Shown here in pieces: positions 52,790 through 64,000 of a stretch of DNA of 64,000 nt (position 1 is the stretch's first letter; every line of letters starts with the position of its first letter). The stretch is from Torreya grandis (Eukaryota; Streptophyta; Pinopsida; Cupressales; Taxaceae): contig JARHVA010001174.1 of assembly GCA_037957365.1 (NCBI GenBank), positions 145,001 through 209,000 of the forward strand, given 5' to 3'. The notes under the pieces are model-generated. The model searched no databases and had not been told where the DNA came from. It worked only from the letters and a program-made list of their open reading frames with translations. Both the position numbers and the translations under genes were made by a program.

Positions 52790-55107
52790 TTTTATAGCAT
52801 GCCCATTGGGATTAAACTTATCATGCACTAATTGAAGAGTTTTGGTGTTCTCTTCATTCAATCAACCTTTGGAGGAAAGTGTGAAAACATCAATGGTAAC
52901 TTTGAGCATTCATCAATTAGTATAAGTATCCCAAGTACCTAATCACCTTTATTTGGTATGTATCATCACCCATTTTATTAAAATTCATGTTATTTCATTC
53001 CTTATCCTTCATGTCAAGTTATTACTATTCATGACTTCACCCCAAGTGGCCCTCAAGATTCAATGTATCAATCTCATCATAATTTGCCTCTCTCTAATCA
53101 ACCAAAAATGTGCTTTAAAGAGATGATGCTTGATATTTAAATAAGTTTAAGAGAGTTTGATATGGAGGAAGAGTACTATAGGTAATAAAAAAATATTGAA
53201 TACCAAGTTCATGTTTAGGAGAAGAAGTTGAGGTTTCAAAAAGAGTGCTTGGTTAGGCAAGACCAAGCCAAGAGGGAAAATAATTATCAGTTGTTCTTGA
53301 GATAGAGAACAACCAACCCTAGACCCAAAATACCCTCTCTTACTCTTGTTCATACTTAGATCTAAACCCATAACCCACCTTGTCAAGTCTCATCCTCATT
53401 AAGAGCCAAACAAGCCATACAAAAACCATTTAGCTAAAGAAAATCAAGCCATCCCATCATGGATATTCTCCTATGTAAATGACCCTCACTATATCATGCC
53501 CTATCTTGTAAAACCATCCTCTCCCATGCTCATTCAAGAAAAGGAAAAAGTAGACAAGCCTCAAACCTTCCCTTCTTGGAAATCAATCCAAAGAAACCTT
53601 CAAAGAAAAAAGGATTGATATGGAGAAACTTATTGTTGAGACTCAAGATTCCACTTATCTCCTTCATGAAGCCCTTAACCATCTCTAAAAAGAGATTTTC
53701 CAAGAAAATATAGATAAAAAAATCAAAGAATTGGAGATGAAAATGAGGAAAGAGGAATAAAGTCAAGATCAAAATAAAGTAGCCAGGTTTTATTCTTTCT
53801 TCTCATGGAAATTAATCAAGGAGGACACACAAAAAAGAGAGGAAGTACTAGCTAAGGTAGTTCAATAAGTGGTCTTGAATGAAGAGTTCGTTGTGCCAAA
53901 CATAGATCAAACAACCATAGCTTAGATCAATGATGTTATTATATAAGGGTTCCATGATCCTATCTCCCTTCTCAAAGAACCACCCAAAAGAGCCTTCAAG
54001 GTCCCTAGTTGGAAATATACCCTCCTGAACTGCAAGTAAGGTGAGATTTTTCACCTTCCCACCATCTCCCTCATGGAGAAAGATCATATTCTACAAAGGA
54101 TAAAGAAGGATCCTATAATAAAATTTGATCTTGAAGAGGATAACATAAGTTTCTATGATGAAGAGATCATGATAGGCATTCCACTTAATTTATAAGGGAA
54201 AAAGTTAGTTTTTAGTTTGAATTCTTAGCATGGTTTTGATGTATTAGAGCTTGAAGGCAGTATTGATGCCTTTACATTTGACTATATGGATAAAAAGGAT
54301 GTGGATGAGAGTAAGGATGATTTTTTAAGGTATTAATAACTTATTTTTAACATGGTTTAAGATGAATATGAGTAAGATGTAGTGATTGATATAGTCAATT
54401 AGTCAGCTGACCATATTGGAGAGGTCATAAATGAGCATAAGGAAGAAATAGAAGAAAAGGAGGATCAAGATGAAGTATGTAAATAGCTATACCATGACTT
54501 AATGAAGTAAGTAGAGGTTCTTTATCATCCCATGCCTCCTCCAAAATATGAAGATGAACTTGGAAATAAGGCTATAGAAGCTGACCAGTCTCAAGATGAA
54601 TTGTCCCTTAAAGACAGTACAAATGTCTTCAAGAATGAAGGATAATGGTTATACCAAAATCCAAAATAACATGAAATTTTGGGCCTTAGATGGGTTGATG
54701 ATTTGACATATATATCCTTTAAAATCAAGCAAAGTAAATATGTTTTTGAGTTTGGTATTGTCTCAGATAACCAAGGGGAGGTTGCTTTTTGGGATGAATT
54801 AGAGCTTTTTTGCCTAAGCCTAGACATTCAACCAAGCACTAGTTCAAGGGAGCCATTAGATAAAGAGGATGAAAGAACCCATATAGTCCAATTTGGAGAA
54901 ATATTTGAGGAAATGGACTAGTATATCTAAATTAGAGACACGTTTATTCCATTTCATCCATTTGAGAGCATGCCAAAAGAGTTAGCATTCAAGCATCTCA
55001 GATCACCCATCATGAGCTCTCAAAATCAAGGTGTCTTCCATCTTAATCCATCACTAGAAAATGATGATAAATATATCCCATTTGACTTAGGTGGAAAATA
55101 CTTATGA
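52790..55107 (+). pseudogene. Long broken reading frame between C-type LTRs, family unknown
   Basis: From about 52950 the plus strand carries a charged reading frame. Segments in successive frames include REFDMEEEYYR, then NDPHYIMPYLVKPSSPMLIQ, and from 53620 to 55107 a single frame: MEKLIVETQDSTYLLHEAL, KIKELEMKMRKEE, KEPPKRAFKVPSWKYTLLN, DLEEDNISFYDEEIMIGIPL, WVDDLTYISFKIKQSKYVFE, FIPFHPFESMPKELAF. That last frame spans nearly 500 codons with about fifteen stops, mostly TAA or TAG. The early part is Glu/Lys-rich and may form coiled coil. It runs opposite to the LTR's transcription direction, as do the extra antisense frames after pol in some Tat-type elements. No known domain is recognised. 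Confidence 0.42.
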
Positions 55108-55419
55108 ATTATAACCCTGTATATATATTAGAATAGGTTCATGCTTTTCTCTAAGTGCCTTTGTACACATTTGTTTAGTAGGTTGGCTATTTTTATTTTC
55201 CCCAAGTGTTTGCATGAACATGACCTTATTGGTTTTTATTAATATTGTCCTTTTAATTCAAGAGGAAGTTTTGGAAAGGGTTAGCCTTGTATCTAGTTTA
55301 AAACTAGATCAATTATAGAGGTAGGGGACTCCATGCCCAATGGACTAGACAAGAAAATTGGTTTGGGTTCTCAAACATATCAGGCATGCATCCCTGCAAG
55401 TCACTTAAAATGTTAGCCA
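55108..55419. other. Non-coding sequence before right C-type LTR
   Basis: A TTTTGGAAAGGGTTAG stretch and GAGGTAGGGGACTCC are visible, but no primer-binding site like that at 49926 is present. The right LTR lacks about 40 bases at this end compared with the left copy, so the site may have been deleted with it. Confidence 0.45.
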
Positions 55420-57491
55420 AATTTGGATCACATACTAAGATTTTACCTAGATGCAGTACAGTGTCCTAAAATTTAAAAAATAGAGCAAGAGATGAGAAAG
55501 TTTTGGATGAAATGAGTGGACCTAAGGGATCATGTAGCTTGCAAGGTTTTTGAAACACTTTAAGTTCACTTAAGGTGTAATATATAAATTTATAAGGAGA
55601 TGAATATATTTTTATAGACCCCATGGGGTGTTAAGAGTGCATAAAATGAGTATAGAAGTACATGTTATTCATTTGGTTCTTCATTGTGTTCATCGAGACA
55701 CTTGGGTCTAGTAGCAAATTTTTTGAGTAATCAGTTTCCTAACATTATAATTGCCACATGTGGATGAGTTAGGGAGAATAGGTCACATTTTTATGATCAA
55801 ATTAGTCCCAAATTGCTATCCACCATATTTTAGGCCATGCATCCTAGCATAGAAGAATATATGAGTGTTCAAAGTTGGCCTCTTAAGTAGAATTTGCTAA
55901 GTTTCCATACTTAGCCAATTTGCAAAGAATCTCAAATAAAGTTAAGTGAGTAGTTTGATGGTGTTATATCTTTCACATGTGGTAGTTTTAGAATAAAATT
56001 ATCATATGGTTTGTTTATTTTAGTCTGAATAACATATGCACTAAGTTTTAGGTCATGCGATGAAGCACAATAAAATTTATGCATGTTCAAAGTTAGGCTC
56101 CTAGGTAGTTTGACAGTGTTTTCCCATACTTAGCTAAATGAACCAGATCATCATCAGGGCATCATATAGAATTGCATAGGTTAGATCACTTGAATTTTTT
56201 TAAACACACTTATGAATCTCTTAGAACCAAAAGATTAAGTGGGCACAATATTTTTGGTCTCAGGAACATCTCCAATAAATTTGGTTCCTCCATGATTCTT
56301 TTACTTCAAGATATAAATCTTCAAAGTTGGTCAAATAATGAGATACGTTCATACAAATGTTGACTTTAATCCACTACAAAAATACATTAGAGCTTAAATT
56401 TTATGATCTATGGGATGTTAAATACATTTGTGCATACATCAAATGATATTCATGTGGATGTCAAATTTAAGACCCAATAAATAGCTATTTGTTTTCAAAC
56501 CAAAGTGGATCCAATGATTAGAATTCATTCATACCAAGGAAGATCAATGGAGAGAGATAAGTCAAAATGTCAAGAACCTCAAAAAGCCACCATGTGGCAT
56601 AAGCACATAAAGTGGTAGACTAACAATAGGATCTTAACTGTAAACATAAGACTACCAAGTGGTACCATCTTAGATAAAGTTGATAAGTCAAGGGTAAGAT
56701 CAATGGCTCTCACTCAATCATATATATCAAAATAAATTAAGTGAGATGAGTCAATGAATCAATAAGCTGAGTTAGTTTATTGATAACCAAGGAGCAAAGT
56801 GCAAGCCCAAGGAGAATCTAGTGAAGGTTGAAGGAGTCATATTTGATCAAGGTAGATAAATACAAAGGAACCTAGCTCGTAGTATGGTCTGGGATGGACT
56901 AGATGGACATTGTAGGATATAACATCACCTTTAAAGTTCCATAGGGGAAACATAGGTCTTTCAAACCTAATATATATCAAAGGTCTATAACTTATTGATG
57001 AAAAAGGGCTAGATATCAAGTAAAGGGTCATCAATATTCAAAAATATAAGAAAACTAATAATTTAGATTAGTTTTCAACCTATAGTTATTTCAAGCTTAG
57101 GTTCCAAAGCATGGAGTATATATGTGATTAATTAAAGGAGTGTGCTAGGACATACTTTCGACAAACTGCCATTCAAAACAAATATGTCATGGCTCTATCA
57201 GAGTTCAAAATTTGAGGATTTCATCCTCATAATAAGACTAAGTGGAGGATGAAATAGAGGATGGATAGGATCAAGTAGTTAGAGCATTCATTTTTTCAAG
57301 TTTTTCCTTCATCGATGGAAATCATGACTCATCATGAGGCAAACTGATCCTTGTCTTCGAGTGCATCTCTCAGCTAATGAAGAGATGGGAGGCTATTGGG
57401 ATGTATATAGAATTATCTGATTAATGGATTATTCTGATTGGAATGAAAAATGATGGCTGATTTAATGACCATGGATAATATTCTCCCCATT

Positions 57492-57548
<57 letters not shown>

Positions 57549-58269
57549 CTATATGATCTCATTTTTTCTCCATGGTAGGGGTTCTTAGATTTTACAATTT
57601 TTTAATATTTTTGGGAGATAGGGATGATCTCTAAGATATTAAAAAATATGTTCATCTTGATTAGGCTTGACCTTGTCAAGAATTTGTAAGAACTACCTCT
57701 TGATGCAATAGAAGACTTTATTTGCCTATCTCTTACCTTGGTTTTGTGTTGAGTGAGTTGTGTACTATGGAATTGTGTGAAGGAGAATCTTCCTCATCCA
57801 TGGTCCTTTCTTATTCCTTTTCTAGGGTGTATTCAAGCTAAGTTGTAGATATAGATTAGTTTTCTTTCTAACATTCATGTGAGATTTTAGTGAGTTTTAT
57901 AACTCCTCTTTGTTGACATTCATTGCTTCTTAAACCTCTTTTATGAAATACTTATGTAATTATCTTGATCTTGAGGTTGTGTGAGATAGAATTATCTTCT
58001 ACACATCTAGTATGGGTTCAAGCTTATGGGAGTCTCCCATTTTTATTTAGTGAATCACTTGTTTAACTTTCTTAGGAGCCCTTAACCAATTTCTAACCCT
58101 TTTTCCTATGATAAAATTAGTCTAGGTGAGAATTAAGGAGGAAGCTAACCTTCTCCACAGGTCTAACCCCACCATAGGTGACCCACAACCTAGGGTTGTT
58201 CCCATTTTGTATCTCAATTAGAGAGATCCTGAATAAATCTCTCTAAGGGAGAAAATTGAGCCTACAATA
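55420..58269 (-). repeat. LTR of element C type (right copy)
   Basis: Direct repeat of 49985-52789, for example GAGTGGACCTAAGGGATCAT (50083 and 55516) and ACTACCTCTTGATGCAATA (about 52215 and 57690). It has a (TC)n expansion the partner lacks and ends 72 bases before the right LTR of B. Confidence 0.82.
57495..57540. repeat. (TC)n microsatellite
   Basis: Twenty-three TC units. The same place in the left LTR copy (about 52053) has only about six, so the expansion is specific to this copy. Confidence 0.97.
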
Positions 58270-58340
58270 GTTGTCAATACTAGCATTCACATTGACAAGA
58301 TGTACTTGATACAATAATCCCGCCAGGTGTGTTAGAACTA
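58270..58340. other. Short segment between C-type LTR and right B LTR
   Basis: It contains TGTACTTGATACAATAATCC and CGCCAGGTGTGTTAG. It is probably the last piece of B's internal sequence. No clear polypurine tract is visible. Confidence 0.4.
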
Positions 58341-61300
58341 TTTTCACTCAATATTGCACCCTAGATAGGTTCTTCAATCCTCATATAAATTGAATGAAAC
58401 ATTGGATTACCTTTAGGCTTGTGGGTTGCCTATATTGCCTATAGTAAAGGTAAACTCTAGGTTTAAGGTCTAGATCCCTAGATCAGTCTTTGATAGCTTA
58501 TCACCACACCAATTGTTTGTTTGGATGAAAAGGGATAGAAAGAATATAAAATTAACCTATGCTAATGGTGTGATACATGATATTGATCTCCACTAGACTA
58601 ACATACACTTGCACTATAAAACATGACTTCACAAGACTAGTCCCTACATCTTAGATTTCTCTAACATAAGTGTTTCAAACATGGAGGTGATATGCATTTC
58701 ACTTTTCAAGGTGAGTGAAAAAGAAATTAGATTTTAGACACTAATGCTATTCCTTACACTTAGAGATATAAAAATAAACTAACTACACTTCATGTGACCT
58801 ATTAGAGGGACAAGTACTTGCACCAAACATGAAAGAGTAACAATAACACAAGGATAGATAGTTATCACTTGTTATTCCACTATGCACCACTTCACACACC
58901 TAGACAAGAAACTATGAACTCAAAACCAGATTGGAAATCTTTATTTTAAAGGTAAATATAGTATTCAATCTATCAAGGCTTTGTCATACTAGGTGTGGAT
59001 CCCTTACAAAGCCAAAAAGGCTTGCATATATAAAGCATAAGAGAGGAGAGAGAAGAATATAAGTGGAAGTGTCATAGGACCAAGTGTTAAGAATTGGAAA
59101 CTAGTTAAAATTCAAGAGAATGAAGTATAAAATAGGTTAGGAAGTTTTCATTGACAAGTGTCCATCATAATTGTATCATTCTCCTAAAGTTGGCATAGAG
59201 ACCTTAATTAGCCTTCTTGAAACTGCCTTGTTTGATGATGAGTCCACTTGGTTATCTTAAACCACCTTAAAAGTTTTTAACACATATACATTAGCCTAAG
59301 AAGGTGGAATCTTGGTTTTGAAAGTCATCATGTACCCCTCAATTAATGAATTCCTCATGCACACTTGTTGTTCACTATTTATAGTCACTATTCACTAGCC
59401 CTTTAGGCCTAATTCACACATTTATCACTTAAGTGACATGAAATTATTCAATAAAATGCATTTTTGGTGTGTTAGACAAATTTACAAACCCTATTTGTCT
59501 TTTGTTATATTAAATATACCTCAAGAGACTCAAAGTCATTCTCCTTACCATCACACTTAGGCGGTCACTTTGCCTTCTCATTGTATGTCCAAAACTACTT
59601 GGAATGAATGGATTAGTTTCCATGTTTATCTAAGGTGAGATATGGATATATAGACTTAGGACAAGTCCTAAACACATTCCATAATGATCTTCAATGATTA
59701 ATCCCTTTTTGTACTTATGAAAAACATCAAAACCTATATAAAAATTAGAATTAAGTCAGCCTGTATAAGTGATAGTATAGATAAATTGGGTGTTAAGAAG
59801 CTTGGGAGAGTTATAAATAGGTTTAAATCACTTAAAAGGTAAATTTGTCACTTTTATATGCATAACTCTCCATATTTTCTCCACTGGGTTCAAGAAAGGG
59901 TTTTAAGAGGGTTTTGAGTTGTTCTAGTTCTTATTGATGGTTCATAAAGGTTAGACATTCAACCTTAGAACCAGTTCCACAAATTTGGAGTATAGTACCC
60001 CTTTCAAATCTCCCCAAGTTTTTGAGTCACCATGCATACTATCCATACATATGTGAATGAGAAAAGTTGGCCTCTCGAGTTCTCTCTTGCATTTTGGGTA
60101 CCCCCGATAGGAATTTAAGCCTAAATGACCACTCTTATGTTATTTACTACAAACAAATGATTCTTGTAGACTCTAAACTTTCTCATGAAGGTCATAAAAT
60201 ATATTGGAAGCATAATGTGGTCATGTGAAACAAGTAAGGCACCCTAAAGGTTTAGGCCTATTTTTAGGTTAAATAGACCTAAATATGCGCTTGTGTGTAT
60301 GACCACCTGTAGGTGTTCTCATTGAATACAAGTGATTATAAACATTTTTTATCTTTATTTAAACTCTACAAATATTCTAAAAATCACTAAAATTTGTTCC
60401 CTTCATCCCTTCCTCATTCACATACTATGTATGCAATGTGGTATTGATTGTGGAGTGCCCTCTATTTGAGACAAAATAGAGGGCACTTCCCCTATTTTTT
60501 TGGCTTAAATAAGACCATATAAGGATATATTATGTCATGAGTAATTTCCATGAAAATTTTAAAGACTTTATTATATGTTTATAAGTCTCAAAACCTTAAA
60601 TCTTCTTGACTGGCTTTTAGGTCTAATGACTATGCACATAATTTTGTGTGGGCTTGAGAACCTTGATCTATGACTGTAGGTTAAGGTACTTACCTCCTAA
60701 AAACACATGGGAATGTGTCAATACCACTATGAGAGTGGTTTAAATATGTTTTATCCATCATACACCTTTACCAACCTTCCAATCTCACATCTCTCATTTG
60801 CTAGAACTAATTTGCAGTCAAATTGTAGGTGTCTCATTAAGGAATATAAAGGATTCCTATAAGTGATCATCTATGTCAAATCATTTTACCTCAACTCCTT
60901 TGATTTAATATAATGTATTAGGCCATATTTACCTATTAATAAACCTATCTCATTCCTTTAAACCATGTATCATTCTCTCACCATCGATGTATCATGTGTT
61001 ATTGTAAGCTATAGGTTCATTTGGGATTTATAACACTATAATGTTCATTGAGTATCTTTAGTAGAAATTTGACTGAGTTGAAATCCATCTAGCCATAATT
61101 ATATTTTGAATTATTACCCCTTAATGCATTAATATTTTCACTAGGCTTGGGATACAAGAGATAAATTTTTAATTCTGTCTAGACTTCAAAACACTCCACC
61201 ATGAGATGACTTTTTGTGAGGCAGAATCCTCTTTCGAAGAGATTAAGGTAACTCTTCCATTAAGAATTTTTTACAACTCTAAGTGATTGTGAGTGTTAAT

Positions 61301-62616
61301 AGAGGGTATTAAAAATATTATTCAATATATTTTAGTGACTCAGTCTCACTATGGTCATCTTGAGGATCTTATCACAACCTTGAAATCACTATGATTGTTC
61401 AAAGCTTATTTCCACTATGTATATATTCACAAGGAGATCTGACTATGTATATATTCTGATTGTATTCTAGGACCTCCCTTACTAAAATTAGGTTTATAAA
61501 TGGTTATACCATGTTTTTTATGATACTTGAGATCTTGTTAATGTTTATAGGTTTTAAACTCATTAATACCCCCATCTAATCATTTTCACACAGTCTTGTA
61601 AGTGATTGATGTAGGGTTTCTTGATTGTGCTAAGTATAATAGACTTTGCAATTATAACCATGATATTATTGATACTAAAATTTTAGTGGATAAATGATCA
61701 CCATGACCTAAGGGGTTGAACACCAATGCATTACCTTGACTTAAATACATTCACAAGAAGTTAGACTATGCAATTGGTCAAACACTATCTTGCAGACCAA
61801 TAGTGCTCACTTCTAGCATAATGAGGGTGGTATTTCTTACCAATTCATGTTTCAAACATGTAAAAAAGTTTTGGAACCACATGATAAGCATGAAAATACT
61901 ATAAAAATATTCATAAATCACTTGGAAAGCTCATACCAATACAAATAGAGGTGAAAACTGAAGGTGCTAGGATTATGCAGGTAGTTTTGAGATGCTAACA
62001 ATCTTAGAGATTATTCATAGAGAAAAAATTACTGATCCTATAAATATTTCCATGAAATGGAATTAAAAAGGGATTAATTTCATCCACCAAGTTCACTTTA
62101 TTTAACTTTACTCCTCTTTTTCATACCAAGTGGAAACCAATTGACCTCTTTGACTTGTCCAAAAGAGTGATGAGAGAGAGAGGTCAATTTTGCCATCTTT
62201 GGACCTGTTAGAATCACCTGAGATTGGAATTTAGTTATGGGGATCCAAATAGACCCTCCTAAAGTCTTTAAAAGTGCTACATGTGTCACTTAGTTTGTAC
62301 AACTACCTAAAACTACCTATTTTTAGTTGATCTTCTTGGATGGGCATTAAACCTGCAATTTGTCAGATTTACAATAGTTTCTTTGATCATTCTTGATATA
62401 TGGGATGTTAAATTTCATATTGACACCTTTTTATTTCAAGTAAAATTGTATAATTTCATGAAATGACTCAAAATCTGGCCTTAGATGGCATAAGACCAAC
62501 TTAGACAAAAATGACAAAGATACAACATATTGTTTGACCTCATTAATGACCACAGGGCCACTTGTCAACCTAAGACACCCTAAGACATTTGGCCTAGGGG
62601 TAAAAATTATTTAATA
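58341..62616 (+). repeat. Right (3') LTR of element B
   Basis: Partner of 9268-13602, about 4.28 kb. It begins TTTTCACTCAATATTGCACC and ends TAAAAATTATTTAATA, where the partner ends GTCAACA. It is followed by the probable GGTAT duplication. Confidence 0.83.
59037..59044 (+). promoter_or_regulatory. Candidate TATA box in right LTR of B
   Basis: TATATAAA in GGCTTGCATATATAAAGC, conserved in position with 9962. It supports plus orientation of element B. Confidence 0.4.
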
Positions 62617-62621
62617 GGTAT
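62617..62621. repeat. Probable right target duplication of element B
   Basis: GGTAT, matching 9263-9267. Confidence 0.55.
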
Positions 62622-64000
62622 ATTTATTTAGTTTTAATAATTTTGGATGTTGATACATGGTGAAGCTAGATAAAATATACCCTAGGTGATTCCTTGGTGA
62701 TGTGAACTGACCATAATACTTTTTCTTTGGTGAATAAAGATGAAACATTTTTTTATGGGTTATTGTCATTAACAATCATTGAAATAGATTTAAACATGTG
62801 AAATAAGACTTGGAAATTGGGCTATGGAGTTGATGTAAATTATGGAAACTTTTTACCATAATTGTCTTTGAAATACCTTTATTTGCCTATAGGAACATAA
62901 TTGGGGTTTTGTCATGAAATGTAAAATTTCATGACAATAACTAGATTTGACTATGGGACCACATTCCTTAATAGAATACATGAGGAATATAGAATAATTA
63001 CTGACCGATGCATTAAATTTTATATGTATTCTCTAAACAATGTGTATCACACTTTTTCAAATCTTGATCTATCTGATTGACAACTAGTTTACCTATCTCA
63101 ATCATATGAGAAATGAACATGCATTGATGGGCCAGATCCATTGTTTTAAAAATTTACATATCTACTTGTTCGCTTGAAGGGTCTCATAAAAATATTTTCC
63201 TATAAATTTTGACATATAAGGAACAATACTTCACATCAAAATTTTGATGAATGTAATGCTTTAAGATAAATACACTGTTTTAAAAATATGGCTTGGAGAC
63301 CCACTTGGTTGAAAATTTTCAAGGATATTTTTGCATATCATTTTAAAAGCTAAAGGAAACTTTTCACTACAAAATTGGCATGCAATCATAGATTTCCTTC
63401 TCATTTGGATTCAATAAGATGTCTAAGGAAACACATTTGTGAACACTGAATTATCAAACAACAATTATATTTCTCCCATAGAGGTAATCTTTTTCATCCA
63501 CTCTTAAGCAATGACTATCTTGACCTCCATATGCAAATCATATGATTGTATACAGATAATTTCCTAATAGATAACACATATACAAACATATGTGGGTATA
63601 AATACCAAAATGTAGAGATGGGATTAAAATAAATAGGCTATTGAATTTATTGAAAATAACACACATACACCAAGACAAAGATGGGAAAAGAAAACAATCC
63701 AAAATAGGGAAATTCTAACTATTTACAGGAAGCATATGACAACAAAAAGACTATACAAAACCATTAGTTGGTTGGGAGAAGTACCTACCTTTTTGAAATA
63801 ATGTATTTAAATCATGAGGCCTTAACACATTCAACAAAAATGACCAAGTAGGTTGAATGAAGATGAATTAATAGTTATTATGCATACTAAAATGATCATG
63901 AATGAAAATATGAAAAATGTCTTCATGTTTTGAAATGAAATCCTTGAAAGTTATTCAATATTCTATGATCATTATTGAGAAGTACCAAATTATTCAATGT
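62622..64000 (-). repeat. 5' flank of gag-like element copy 2, resumed
   Basis: It matches 5270-6640 in order: GGTGATTCCTTGGTGATGTG, the GACTATGGGACCACATTCC block, GAAATGAACATGCA and the CTATTTACAGGAAGC block holding the decayed TATA element. It is the continuation of 7755-9262 on the far side of element B and runs off the window. Confidence 0.6.

Overview
The window is AT-rich nuclear DNA from a seed plant, made up almost entirely of old LTR retrotransposons inserted into one another. I see no cellular protein gene, rRNA, tRNA or CRISPR array. The reverse transcriptase, integrase and protease motifs are plant Ty1/copia and Ty3/gypsy types. LTR pairs differ at roughly one base in ten in the stretches I aligned by hand, and every reading frame is broken. 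Such slow removal of old elements is typical of very large plant genomes (gymnosperms or large monocots); I cannot name the species.

Layout from outside in. (1) Positions 3736-6640 and 7755-9262 are direct copies of a retroelement fragment with a minus-strand gag-like frame; the second copy resumes at 62622 and runs off the window. (2) It is split by a giant element, here called B, with 4.3-kb LTRs at 9268-13602 and 58341-62616 and a probable 5-bp target duplication. (3) Within B lie pieces of a minus-strand gypsy element, C: protease at about 24.1-25.3 kb, gag at about 48.9-49.7 kb, a primer-binding site at 49926-49943 and an LTR at 49944-52789. A second C-type LTR (55420-58269) lies 2.6 kb further on, and between the two LTRs is a long plus-strand reading frame of unknown kind. 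(4) A minus-strand copia element (14093-23966, LTRs about 2.8-3.0 kb) and a plus-strand element without recognisable polymerase, D (25490-48441, LTRs about 1 kb), interrupt this region. (5) D is itself split by E (32674-46199), the best preserved element: 1.23-kb LTRs, a perfect ACATG target duplication and a full gag-protease-RT-RNase H-second RNase H-integrase order, as in the Tat lineage of gypsy elements.

The less ordinary signals are in the non-autonomous parts. D carries two coding-register tandem repeats (63 and 57 bp) and seven copies of a 30-bp motif readable both as a recurring peptide and as a hairpin. E has a cluster of W-box cores just upstream of its TATA box. C has an apparently shared-LTR structure with an opposite-strand reading frame. 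None of these elements can be active as they stand.
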